In this document: positions 1-5,665 of the stretch, piece after piece
Position numbering within the stretch: position 1 is the stretch's first letter
Layout of the letters: each line of letters opens with the position of its first letter
Translations under genes and position numbers: made by a program
From: Bacteroidota bacterium
GTDB taxonomy: Bacteria; Bacteroidota; Bacteroidia; Bacteroidales; UBA10428
Assembly (NCBI GenBank): GCA_017860375.1
Contig: JAGDMB010000182.1
Span: forward strand, 1 to 5,702
Length of the DNA stretch: 5,702 nucleotides
Reading direction: 5' to 3'
Notes under the pieces: generated by a model
Told to the model about the DNA's origin: nothing
The model's database searches: none
The model's input: only the letters and a program-made list of their open reading frames with translations

Positions 1-400
1 TTGATTTCAGGAGATCGTATCCCTTTTTGCCAAGGCACAGGATATCCAGTTTATTTCCCCGGTTTTCGGAAAGATATTTTTCCGAGATACGGGACAGTGT
101 TTTTTTGACTACATTCGAATTAAAGCCACCGCAAAGGCCCCTGTTGGAGGAGATAACGACCAGTAATACCCGGTCAGAAGTGCCGGGTTGTAAAAATACA
201 TTTTCTGAGGCTTCATTGCTGACAGCGGCGCTGGCGGATCGCTGAATTTCCTGTAATTTACCGGCAAAAGGCCTCATCTGAATAATGGCTTCCTGTGCTT
301 TTCTTAATTTAGCGGCCGACACCATTTTCATGGCGCTGGTTATCTGCCGGGTTGATTTTACCGAATTCAGTCTGATCCTTATCTCCTTCAAATTGGCCAT
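1..400 (-). CDS. atpG: ATP synthase F1 gamma subunit, N-terminal part (cut by window edge)
   Basis: Gamma is the central rotor shaft of F1: it turns inside the alpha3beta3 head and couples c-ring rotation to ATP synthesis at the inner face of the cytoplasmic membrane. The frame is open from an ATG at 400 to the left edge, giving 133 codons; the family is usually about 290 residues, so roughly the first half is present. The N-terminal helix carries the family pattern: RIRLNSVKSTRQITSAMKMV at residues 8-27, then SAAKLRKAQEA. The SSNRGLCGGFN motif of the Rossmann-like domain is at residues 84-94. The C-terminal helix that pairs with the N-terminal one, with the family signature, lies outside the window. 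The start is 12 bp after the atpA stop, so the two are surely co-transcribed. An AGGA sits upstream in TAGGAAGACAGG but is distant from the ATG. No frameshift is seen. Identification is firm; the 3' end is unknown. Confidence 0.96.
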   Translation of the reverse strand, partial: MANLKEIRIRLNSVKSTRQITSAMKMVSAAKLRKAQEAIIQMRPFAGKLQEIQRSASAAVSNEASENVFLQPGTSDRVLLVVISSNRGLCGGFNSNVVKKTLSRISEKYLSENRGNKLDILCLGKKGYDLLKS

Positions 401-412
401 AAACCTGTCTTC

Positions 413-1990
413 CTATTTATACTTTTCAGTGATTTCTGCAACAATAGCCTCGAGGATCTTTTCATTTTCTTCGGTAAACTTACCTTCCTTAAGGGAGGAA
501 AGAAGGCTTTTATGTTTAAATTCCAGAAAATCAAGAAACTCCGTTTCAAATTCTTTCACTTTTTCCACCGGTATATCGGCCAGTAAACCCCGGGTACCAC
601 AATAAATAATGGCTATTTGTTTCTCCACGGTCATCGGTGAGTGAAGATTTTGCTTCAGGATTTCAACATTTTTTGCTCCTTTATCAAGCACTGCAAGTGT
701 AGTGGCATCGAGATCGGATCCGAATTTTGAAAAGGCTTCCAGTTCGCGAAACTGAGCCTGGTCGAGTTTAAGAGTACCGGCAACCCGTTTCATGGATTTT
801 ATCTGGGCTGTGCCCCCAACGCGGGATACCGAAATACCGACATTGATGGCCGGTCGAACCCCTGAATTGAAAAGATTGGTTTCCAGGAAAATCTGTCCAT
901 CGGTGATGGAGATCACGTTGGTGGGAATATAGGCAGACACATCGCCTGCCTGCGTTTCAATAATCGGCAGGGCCGTCAGGGAACCTCCCCCTTTTACGAT
1001 ATTTTTCAAGGTATCCGGAAGGTCATTCATCTGAGCGGCAATTTCGTTGTTGTTGATGATTTTGGAAGCCCTTTCCAACAGGCGGGAATGCAAATAAAAC
1101 ACATCCCCGGGATAGGCTTCGCGACCAGGAGGACGGCGCAGAAGCAGGGAAACTTCCCGGTAAGCCACCGCCTGCTTTGAAAGGTCATCGTAAATGATTA
1201 ATGCGGAACGGCCGGTATCCCTGAAATATTCCCCGATCGCACAACCTGCGAAAGGAGCGTAGAACTGCAATGCGGCGGGATCAGAAGCCGTTGCGGAAAT
1301 AATAATGGTATACGGCATGGCCCCGTAGTGTTCTAAGGTATTGGCAATGTTGGCTATGGTAGATCCTTTTTGCCCAATGGCAACATAAATGCAATATACA
1401 GGTTCGCCCCGTTCATAAAATTCTTTTTGATTGATGATGGTATCGATGGCAATGGAAGTTTTGCCGGTTTGCCGGTCACCGATGATCAGCTCGCGCTGAC
1501 CGCGGCCGATAGGTATCATGGCATCAATGGCTTTAATGCCTGTCTGAAGGGGTTGATTGACAGGCTGCCGGAAAATGACACCCGGTGCTTTTCTTTCAAA
1601 AGGCAATTCAAAGGTTTGTCCGATGATAGATCCCTTACCATCAAGGGGTTCTCCCAGTGTATTGATAACTCTCCCGAGCATTCCCTCACTTACCTTAATG
1701 GAGGCAATACGTCCGGTTCGTTTCACGAGATCTCCTTCTTTAATGCTTTCCGATAATCCGAGGAGAACGGCACCCACATTGTCTTCTTCAAGATTAAGGA
1801 CAATCCCCTGCACACCCGATGCAAATTCAATCAGCTCGTTTGAAAATACCTGTGTCAGACCATAAATCCGGGCGATTCCGTCGCCCACATTTAAAACGGT
1901 TCCGACTTCTTCAATTTCAACCCGGGTAGAGATTTCTCTAAGTTGTTGCTTCAGAATTTTTGAAACTTCAGAAGGTTTAATTGCCGCCAT
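413..1990 (-). CDS. atpA: ATP synthase F1 alpha subunit
   Basis: Alpha forms the alpha3beta3 head of F1 with beta; it binds nucleotide at non-catalytic sites and supplies the arginine finger to the catalytic sites on beta. The protein is 525 residues, slightly above the usual 500-515. Domains in order: N-terminal helix that contacts delta (about 1-25), beta-barrel (about 26-95), nucleotide-binding domain (about 96-385) and C-terminal helical domain. Walker A is GDRQTGKT at 171-178 and Walker B ends in SALIIYDD at 262-269. VISITDGQIFLE is at 359-370. The alpha/beta family signature PAINVGISVS is at 380-389 and is followed directly by the arginine finger R390 (SVSRVGG). The segment at about 310-335 (NNNEIAAQMNDLPD onward) is longer than in Bacillus-type alpha and similar in length to that of E. 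coli. The ATG at 1990 gives the expected N-terminus MAAIKPSEVSKILKQQL. A 41-bp gap separates it from atpH and 12 bp from atpG. The stop is TAG. All key residues are intact. Confidence 0.99.
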   Translation of the reverse strand: MAAIKPSEVSKILKQQLREISTRVEIEEVGTVLNVGDGIARIYGLTQVFSNELIEFASGVQGIVLNLEEDNVGAVLLGLSESIKEGDLVKRTGRIASIKVSEGMLGRVINTLGEPLDGKGSIIGQTFELPFERKAPGVIFRQPVNQPLQTGIKAIDAMIPIGRGQRELIIGDRQTGKTSIAIDTIINQKEFYERGEPVYCIYVAIGQKGSTIANIANTLEHYGAMPYTIIISATASDPAALQFYAPFAGCAIGEYFRDTGRSALIIYDDLSKQAVAYREVSLLLRRPPGREAYPGDVFYLHSRLLERASKIINNNEIAAQMNDLPDTLKNIVKGGGSLTALPIIETQAGDVSAYIPTNVISITDGQIFLETNLFNSGVRPAINVGISVSRVGGTAQIKSMKRVAGTLKLDQAQFRELEAFSKFGSDLDATTLAVLDKGAKNVEILKQNLHSPMTVEKQIAIIYCGTRGLLADIPVEKVKEFETEFLDFLEFKHKSLLSSLKEGKFTEENEKILEAIVAEITEKYK

Positions 1991-2020
1991 ATTCTTATTT
2001 TAGATTTTCATTAAATGTAC

Positions 2021-2030
2021 ACACGCGTGT
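2021..2030. repeat. 10-bp perfect palindrome between atpH and atpA
   Basis: ACACGCGTGT reads the same on both strands and begins 1 bp after the atpH stop codon, inside the 41-bp gap before atpA. It does not extend further (C at 2020 against T at 2031). As RNA it would give only a three-pair stem with a CGCG loop, so any role would be as a DNA-level protein site rather than a terminator. It lies between a TTG (minus strand, 2041-2043) and TACATTTA (minus strand, 2012-2019), discussed as a weak internal promoter. A chance palindrome of this length is possible; function is unproven. Confidence 0.4.
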
Positions 2031-2031
2031 T

Positions 2032-2568
2032 TCACTGAGTCAATTCCTTTTTGATTTTTGAAAGCTGGGAAGAAATGCTTGCGTCAATCTGGTAATCCTC
2101 GATCCGCATAATAAACCCTCCCAGAAGCGCTGGCTCGGTTTGTTCCTGTACCTCCATTTTTATGTTCAGTTTTTGCGAGAGGATATGGACAATTTTATCC
2201 CGCAGGGCAGGATCGAATTTAACGGGAGACAAGAGGAGAGCCGGCTTAATGCCAATCTCCTTGTTGTATAAATACATGAAATAGTGAATGATCGGTTCGA
2301 GATAAGTCTCCCTTCTATTGGTGAAGATCAGATTAATAAAGGACAAGGTTAACGGATGGATGTTCTCCCCCAGGGACATTTTAAAAAGGGTGCGTTTTTC
2401 CGAGGTATTAATAACCGGGCTGTCCAGGACCAGTTTAAGCTCCGGTATCTGTTTCAGGCACTGGCCTATAAAATCCATGTCGGACTTCACGGTTTCCAGG
2501 ATATCCTTTTCCCTGGACATCTCTATAATTGCTTTGGAATAGCGTACGGATATTTTGCTCTCGTTCAT
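2032..2568 (-). CDS. atpH: ATP synthase delta subunit (OSCP homologue)
   Basis: Delta sits on top of the F1 head and ties the N-termini of alpha to the peripheral stalk formed by subunit b, so that the head does not spin with the rotor. The protein is 178 residues, normal for the family. The N-terminal six-helix domain starts with the typical SVRYSKAIIEMS at 7-18, and conserved SFINLIFTNRRETYL lies at about 76-90. The C-terminal domain carries the delta signature region, with PALLGGFIMRIED at 146-158 followed by IDASISSQLSKIKKEL. The ATG at 2568 is the first in frame and gives the correct N-terminus. It follows atpF by 17 bp without a recognisable Shine-Dalgarno sequence. The stop is TGA at 2032-2034. 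As is usual for this subunit, it is the least conserved F1 component here, but the signature and gene order make the call secure. Confidence 0.97.
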   Translation of the reverse strand: MNESKISVRYSKAIIEMSREKDILETVKSDMDFIGQCLKQIPELKLVLDSPVINTSEKRTLFKMSLGENIHPLTLSFINLIFTNRRETYLEPIIHYFMYLYNKEIGIKPALLLSPVKFDPALRDKIVHILSQKLNIKMEVQEQTEPALLGGFIMRIEDYQIDASISSQLSKIKKELTQ

Positions 2569-2585
2569 AAAAAGTATTGGAAAGG

Positions 2586-3080
2586 CTACATAAATCGTAT
2601 ATCGTGCAGGGTCCGGTCAATTAATTCTTTATGTTTATCCCCATCGGCCAGTTCACTGGCAAGAACTTTCTCGGCAATGGATACCGACAATTCCGCTACC
2701 TGTTTCTTAAGGTCGTTAATGGCTGCAGTCTTTTCATTTTTGATGCTTTCCCGCGCCTCATCCACCATTTTTTTGGATTCAATTTTTGCCAGATTTTTGG
2801 CATCCATGATCATGGATTCCTTAAGTTCACGGGCTTCTTTTATGATCTTTTCCCGTTCAAGGCGTGCTTCCATGAGAATTTTTTCATTGCTGGCTTCCAG
2901 TCTTGATACTTCCTGTTTTGCCTTGTCCGCTGCTTTTAATGCATTGGCAATGGAATCATCACGCTCTTTTATGGCATGCAATATCGGTTTCCAGGCAAAT
3001 TTCTTCAGGATAAGAAAAACGGCAAGAAAACCAATAAAGGTCCATATGATTGTTCCGGTATCGGGTGTTAAGAGTCCCAT
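2586..3080 (-). CDS. atpF: ATP synthase Fo subunit b
   Basis: Subunit b forms the peripheral stalk: a membrane-anchored dimer whose long helices reach from subunit a up to delta and act as the stator. The protein is 164 residues, within the usual 155-170. The N-terminus MGLLTPDTGTIIWTFIGFL leads into one membrane helix at about 10-27, followed by the family pattern LKKFAWKPILHAIKERDDSI at 25-44. From about 33 to 125 it is a continuous charged helix rich in A, K, E and R (for example EARLEREKIIKEARELKESM), consistent with the right-handed coiled coil. The C-terminal part, AELSVSIAEKVLASEL, is the delta-binding region. Only one b gene is present; there is no b' paralogue, so a homodimer is expected. 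The ATG at 3080 is the natural start. A 61-bp gap containing a strong inverted repeat separates it from atpE. The stop is TAG. Confidence 0.98.
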   Translation of the reverse strand: MGLLTPDTGTIIWTFIGFLAVFLILKKFAWKPILHAIKERDDSIANALKAADKAKQEVSRLEASNEKILMEARLEREKIIKEARELKESMIMDAKNLAKIESKKMVDEARESIKNEKTAAINDLKKQVAELSVSIAEKVLASELADGDKHKELIDRTLHDIRFM

Positions 3081-3103
3081 ATTACGAAGTGTTTGATTTC
3101 AGG

Positions 3104-3132
3104 CGGGATCCGGATCAACCATCCGGATCCCG
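3104..3132 (-). promoter_or_regulatory. Perfect 12-bp inverted repeat (mRNA hairpin) between atpE and atpF
   Basis: Arms 3104-3115 (cgggatccggat) and 3121-3132 (atccggatcccg) are exact reverse complements around a 5-nt loop, giving a very stable GC-rich stem in the operon mRNA. It starts 9 nt past the atpE stop and ends 23 nt before the atpF start. In the direction of transcription it is followed by CCTGAAATC with no U-run, so it is not a standard intrinsic terminator. Its place right after the c-subunit gene suggests a 3' end stabiliser, processing point or partial attenuator that would raise atpE output over the downstream genes; this role is inference. Each arm also contains the self-complementary units GGATCC and ATCCGGAT, so a DNA-level site is an alternative. 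Confidence 0.75.
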
Positions 3133-3141
3133 GTTAAAAAT

Positions 3142-3390
3142 TTAAAGTACAGCCATGAGGCAAATAATGACGCCAAAGAGAGAAACACTCTCCACCAGGG
3201 CGGCAGCAATGATCATATTTGTACGAATGTCGCCTGCGGCCTCAGGTTGCCGTGCAATAGCTTCCATGGCGCTTCCCCCGATACGCCCGATCCCTAAACC
3301 TGCACCAATGGCAGCAAGACCTGCTCCCAGGCCTCCTCCAAGTTTTGCCAGACCAGCAGCAGCTGCGGCTTGTAGAATGATTGATACCAT
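3142..3390 (-). CDS. atpE: ATP synthase Fo subunit c (ring proteolipid)
   Basis: Subunit c makes the rotating membrane ring; each copy carries one ion on a carboxylate in the middle of its second helix. The protein is 82 residues and a two-helix hairpin. Helix 1 (about 10-44) contains the glycine-packing run GAGLGIG at 29-35. The cytoplasmic loop is ARQPEAAGD at 46-54, with R47-Q48-P49 contacting gamma/epsilon. Helix 2 (about 56-80) contains the ion-carrying glutamate E67 in AAALVESVSLFG. The full proteolipid signature fits: R-Q-P, ten residues, two aliphatics, then L65-x-E67. Position 34 is Ile where Na+-type rings have Gln, and V69 and F72 replace the Thr and Tyr seen in Ilyobacter, so proton coupling is predicted. 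The ATG at 3390 follows atpB by 28 bp. Ring size cannot be read from the sequence. Confidence 0.98.
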   Translation of the reverse strand: MVSIILQAAAAAGLAKLGGGLGAGLAAIGAGLGIGRIGGSAMEAIARQPEAAGDIRTNMIIAAALVESVSLFGVIICLMAVL

Positions 3391-3418
3391 AGAAAGTAGT
3401 TTATATTAAACAATAAAA

Positions 3419-4534
3419 TCAGTGATGTTCTTCTTCAATCGCCATTCCAAAGTACAGCGACGACAAAAAAGTAAAAATAAAGGCCTGCAAAAAAGCGACC
3501 AGCAATTCAATAAAGGTCATGAAAATATTAAAGGAAATCGAAACGATTGAAACGCCATAGGCCAAACCGGCTGACATTTCCGAAAAGACATAAATCAGGC
3601 AGACAAATCCCATAATTATTATATGTCCGCCGGTTATGTTCGCAAACAAACGAATCATCAGCACAAAAGGCTTTGTAAAAACTCCGAGGAACTCAACCAG
3701 GGGCATAAGGGGGATGGGAATCTTGAGCCAGAGGGGCACTCCGGGGGTGTTGAAAATATGTTTCCAGTAATTCCGTGTTCCGTTGACCGTGGTGATAATA
3801 AAAGTAAAAAGGGCAAGGACAAAAGTAACGGAAATGTTTCCGGTAAGATTGGCTCCTCCGGGGGGAATCGGGATCAATCCAAGTAAATTGTTGATAAAGA
3901 TGAAAAAGAACAAAGTAAGAAGATAGGGCATGTATTTCTCGTAATGTTTTTCACCGATAGAAGGCTTAATGACCTCGTCGCGCATGAAAAAAATAACCGG
4001 TTCAATAAAGGCCTGAAGACCGCTGGGCGGTTTTAACGGATTGCGCTTATAAGCTTTTGCCACCGTAAGGAATATCCAGAGGATGAGAAAAATGCCAAAG
4101 AAAAGTGCGGCCACATTTTTAGTGATTGACAGGTCAAGCGGAAGGCTTCCGTCTTCGGCAACGATTTTGCCTTTTTTTTCACCTTCTGTTTCCAGTGTAT
4201 ACCCTTTGTAGGTTTCATGTCCATGATGAAATTTCCCCGACATGAAAATGTCAAGACCTTTGGATTTGCTATAGAGAATAACAGGCAGCGGAATAGTGAC
4301 ATGGGTTTGGCCAATGGTAATAATATGCCATTCGTGCGCATTTCCGATATGGTCAAAAATAAAAGTTCCGGGCTCGAATTTTTCTTTGGCAGTGCCTTCG
4401 TGATTTTCAGCGGATTCCTTTTCCCCGGGCAGGGCAGCATTTTCATGTGCAGGCTGGGTTTCAATTGCCCCCAGAGAATGCAGCGACAAACCCATCAGCA
4501 GTAGACCACCCAGGAAACACCTTAACACTTGCAT
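3419..4534 (-). CDS. atpB: ATP synthase Fo subunit a, with signal peptide and long extracytoplasmic N-terminus
   Basis: Subunit a is the membrane stator that forms the two ion half-channels against the c-ring. With the ATG at 4534 it has 371 residues, against about 270 in E. coli. An open TTG start at 4546 would add MYQR; the ATG is preferred because it gives a tidier signal peptide, MQVLRCFLGGLLLMGLSLHS, with likely cleavage near LGA at 21-23. Residues 24-138 form a polar, His- and Glu-rich region with DHIGNAHEWHI at 61-71, expected outside the cytoplasmic membrane. Membrane helices follow at about 140-160, 204-221, 232-250 and 285-362. The essential arginine is R295 in IRLFANITGGH; N299 and Q350 match E. 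coli N214 and Q252. H304 and E343 occupy the positions of E. coli E219 and H245, a reciprocal swap. The C-terminus ends EEEHH. It lies 49 bp after the AtpI-like gene. Confidence 0.96.
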   Translation of the reverse strand: MQVLRCFLGGLLLMGLSLHSLGAIETQPAHENAALPGEKESAENHEGTAKEKFEPGTFIFDHIGNAHEWHIITIGQTHVTIPLPVILYSKSKGLDIFMSGKFHHGHETYKGYTLETEGEKKGKIVAEDGSLPLDLSITKNVAALFFGIFLILWIFLTVAKAYKRNPLKPPSGLQAFIEPVIFFMRDEVIKPSIGEKHYEKYMPYLLTLFFFIFINNLLGLIPIPPGGANLTGNISVTFVLALFTFIITTVNGTRNYWKHIFNTPGVPLWLKIPIPLMPLVEFLGVFTKPFVLMIRLFANITGGHIIIMGFVCLIYVFSEMSAGLAYGVSIVSISFNIFMTFIELLVAFLQAFIFTFLSSLYFGMAIEEEHH

Positions 4535-4583
4535 ACGTTGGTACAATAAACTTTTAAAGGTATAAAACTAATTTAAAAAATTG

Positions 4584-4976
4584 CTATTTCTCTTCTTTTC
4601 TTTTTACGAGGGTTGTCAGCCAGTAGACCTCATAACCGGTATAAAGCAAATACAATATCATGGCTGAAACGGCAATGTTCACGGCTTCTTGTTTAAACAG
4701 CAGGATAACCGCAACGGCGGCAATCAGGTAAAGGATAAATTTAACACCGAAGAGGATCATAAATTGCTGGATGAAAACGGCATTTTCCTTTTTGTTGATC
4801 CTGGAAAAAATATAGAAAAACAAGCTGTTGAGCAGGAAAAAAAAGACCAGCATGGAGGGGAAGATGCTGGGATAATTCTTTTGAAGGGCAGAAGAGTATA
4901 GAAGCCATGCAGCCAGGGCAATGATACATGTAAGCAATACCAGACCTGCAAAGAATTTTCGTGTTTTTGCCTGCAT
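4584..4976 (-). CDS. Small four-helix membrane protein, AtpI-like by position and topology
   Basis: The protein is 130 residues with four predicted membrane helices at about 8-28, 39-59, 70-94 and 98-118, short basic or polar linkers (SRINKKEN at 58-65) and a charged tail, VKRKEEK. This length and topology match AtpI/UncI, the non-structural protein encoded ahead of atpB in many operons and implicated in c-ring assembly or cation supply. I see no diagnostic AtpI motif beyond GVKFILYL in helix 3, so the link rests on context and shape and no symbol is given. The ATG at 4976 follows the atpZ stop by only 4 bp (TAA TAAA ATG), which suggests translational coupling. A 49-bp AT-rich gap precedes atpB. 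The protein probably acts with the AtpZ-type protein upstream in building Fo, but this is inference. Confidence 0.85.
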   Translation of the reverse strand: MQAKTRKFFAGLVLLTCIIALAAWLLYSSALQKNYPSIFPSMLVFFFLLNSLFFYIFSRINKKENAVFIQQFMILFGVKFILYLIAAVAVILLFKQEAVNIAVSAMILYLLYTGYEVYWLTTLVKRKEEK

Positions 4977-4980
4977 TTTA

Positions 4981-5211
4981 TTACCGGTTGAATTTTATAA
5001 GGTCCTTAATCATATAATAGATGGAAATCGCAACCGCTGCAAGGGATAAAACAATTGTGAACAAGGGGAACCGCAACTTCAGCCATTCGTCAAGTTTAAT
5101 GCCGCCAAAAACTCCCACTCCGATGATGATCACCATCTGAAATGCCATGGTGGAGTATTTGGCAAAGCTGTCAAGCTTTTTTAGCTCCTTCGTTGGCTTT
5201 TTCAGATTCAT
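4981..5211 (-). CDS. atpZ: AtpZ/AtpI-family small membrane protein
   Basis: The product is a 76-residue protein with two membrane helices, at about 22-38 and 50-67, separated by the short loop LDEWLKLRFP. The N-terminal basic stretch NLKKPTKELKKLDSFAKYST leading into MAFQMVIIIGVGVFGGIKLDEW is what I recall from AtpZ proteins encoded ahead of Bacteroidota atpB genes. In alkaliphilic Bacillus, AtpZ together with AtpI has been linked to Mg2+/Ca2+ uptake and ATP synthase function; the role here is inferred from that. The frame stays open upstream to a TTG at 5274 with another ATG at 5229, but the residues before 5211 look unlike the family, so 5211 is chosen. This start overlaps the bactofilin gene by 41 bp in another frame. 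No Shine-Dalgarno precedes it (CCACTGCAACAACAA ATG), so translation probably depends on ribosomes coming from the bactofilin. The stop TAA is 4 bp from the next ATG. Confidence 0.88.
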   Translation of the reverse strand: MNLKKPTKELKKLDSFAKYSTMAFQMVIIIGVGVFGGIKLDEWLKLRFPLFTIVLSLAAVAISIYYMIKDLIKFNR

Positions 5212-5569
5212 TTGTTGTTGCAGTGGCATCCATGGACATGTTGCAGTTTCCGGTAAACTTTGCCCCGGGCTCAATCGCCAGTCTTCGTGTAGTAATATCG
5301 CCTTTCAGGGATGAAGTGGCTTTCATCGTCAGCAATTCAGAAACGTTTATTTTACCGTTAACCGAACCTTCCACAACGGTATTTTTGCAGGTAATTTCTC
5401 CTTTTATGGAGCCGGTTTCCCCAATTACCAGTTTGCCCTTGGTCTTTAAATTTCCGGTAAGCAGTCCGTCAATGCGAATATCACCATTGGTGGATACATC
5501 GCCGGTGATTTCGGTCCCGACACCTATCTGGTTTATTACATTGTTTTCGGTTTCGAGGATTTTTGCCAT
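5171..5569 (-). CDS. Bactofilin (polymer-forming cytoskeletal protein)
   Basis: Bactofilins are small proteins that polymerise without nucleotide into filaments, often membrane-associated, and position cell-wall or other envelope machinery. The product is 132 residues. The central part (about 15-108) shows the short repeating pattern of a right-handed beta-helix: ITGDVSTNGDIRIDGLLTGN, then GKLVIGETGSIKGEITCKN, VVEGSVNGKINVSELLTMK, SSLKGDITTRRLAIEPGAKF and TGNCNM, with regular small and hydrophobic residues and Gly turns. IRIDG at 31-35 is the typical family entry motif. The N-terminal tail (MAKILETENNVINQIGVGT) and the C-terminal tail (SMDATATTNESEKANEGAKKA) are short and disordered-looking, also typical. 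It is the first gene after the promoter region, and its last 41 bp encode the start of atpZ, so it is very likely transcribed with the ATP synthase genes. Which envelope process it serves cannot be told from the sequence. Confidence 0.94.
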   Translation of the reverse strand: MAKILETENNVINQIGVGTEITGDVSTNGDIRIDGLLTGNLKTKGKLVIGETGSIKGEITCKNTVVEGSVNGKINVSELLTMKATSSLKGDITTRRLAIEPGAKFTGNCNMSMDATATTNESEKANEGAKKA

Positions 5570-5616
5570 GACAGGAATTATTTTATGTAAATGAATACAG
5601 CGTTATGTTGCAGAAA

Positions 5617-5624
5617 CAAAGATA
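5617..5624 (-). promoter_or_regulatory. Candidate -7 box of the operon promoter (TATCTTTG)
   Basis: On the minus strand TATCTTTG is a full match to the Bacteroidota primary-sigma -7 consensus TAnnTTTG. It lies 47 bp upstream of the bactofilin ATG, which would give a leader of about 40 nt. It is also placed after the terminator of the upstream gene, where the operon promoter is expected. No clear -33 TTG or TTTG is found at the usual 17-23 bp spacing. A short inverted repeat, CGAAT-CGAT-ATTCG (5632-5645), lies just upstream and could be chance. Confidence 0.6.
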
Positions 5625-5665
5625 TACATTTCGAATCGATATTCGCTATTGTTTTTTTTAACATG

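Noticed and set aside
1370..1865. Two plus-strand frames (1370-1756 and 1557-1865) within atpA
   Set aside because: Both are antisense to the conserved nucleotide-binding domain of alpha and have no protein-like features.
2356..3096. 246-codon open frame on the plus strand
   Set aside because: It lies antisense across atpF and the start of atpH, both with clear family motifs; its translation has no recognisable domain and it has no promoter or start context.
3104..3132. Reading the atpE-atpF inverted repeat as an intrinsic terminator
   Set aside because: No T-run follows the stem in the direction of transcription, and essential genes of the same complex continue 23 nt later.
3155..3409. 84-codon plus-strand frame rich in Ala, Pro and Arg
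   Set aside because: It is the complement of the Gly/Ala-rich c-subunit gene; the composition is explained by that.
4033..4464. 143-codon minus-strand frame inside atpB
   Set aside because: It is an out-of-frame shadow of atpB, whose own frame is continuous from signal peptide to C-terminus, so there is no frameshift.
4535..4546. TTG start for atpB giving MYQR ahead of the ATG
   Set aside because: The ATG at 4534 gives a standard start and a better-formed signal peptide; the TTG remains only an open alternative.
4535..4583. Possible promoter between the AtpI-like gene and atpB (TACCTTTA on the minus strand)
   Set aside because: One base off the -7 consensus in an AT-rich gap with no TTG at suitable spacing; expected by chance.
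5212..5274. Upstream extension of atpZ to the TTG at 5274 or the ATG at 5229
   Set aside because: The extra residues (SPGQSLPETATCPW, MPLQQQ) are the bactofilin sequence read in another frame and do not resemble the AtpZ N-terminus.
5142..5594. 150-codon plus-strand frame opposite the bactofilin
   Set aside because: The minus-strand frame has an unmistakable bactofilin beta-helix; the regular antisense pattern is a mirror of its repeats.
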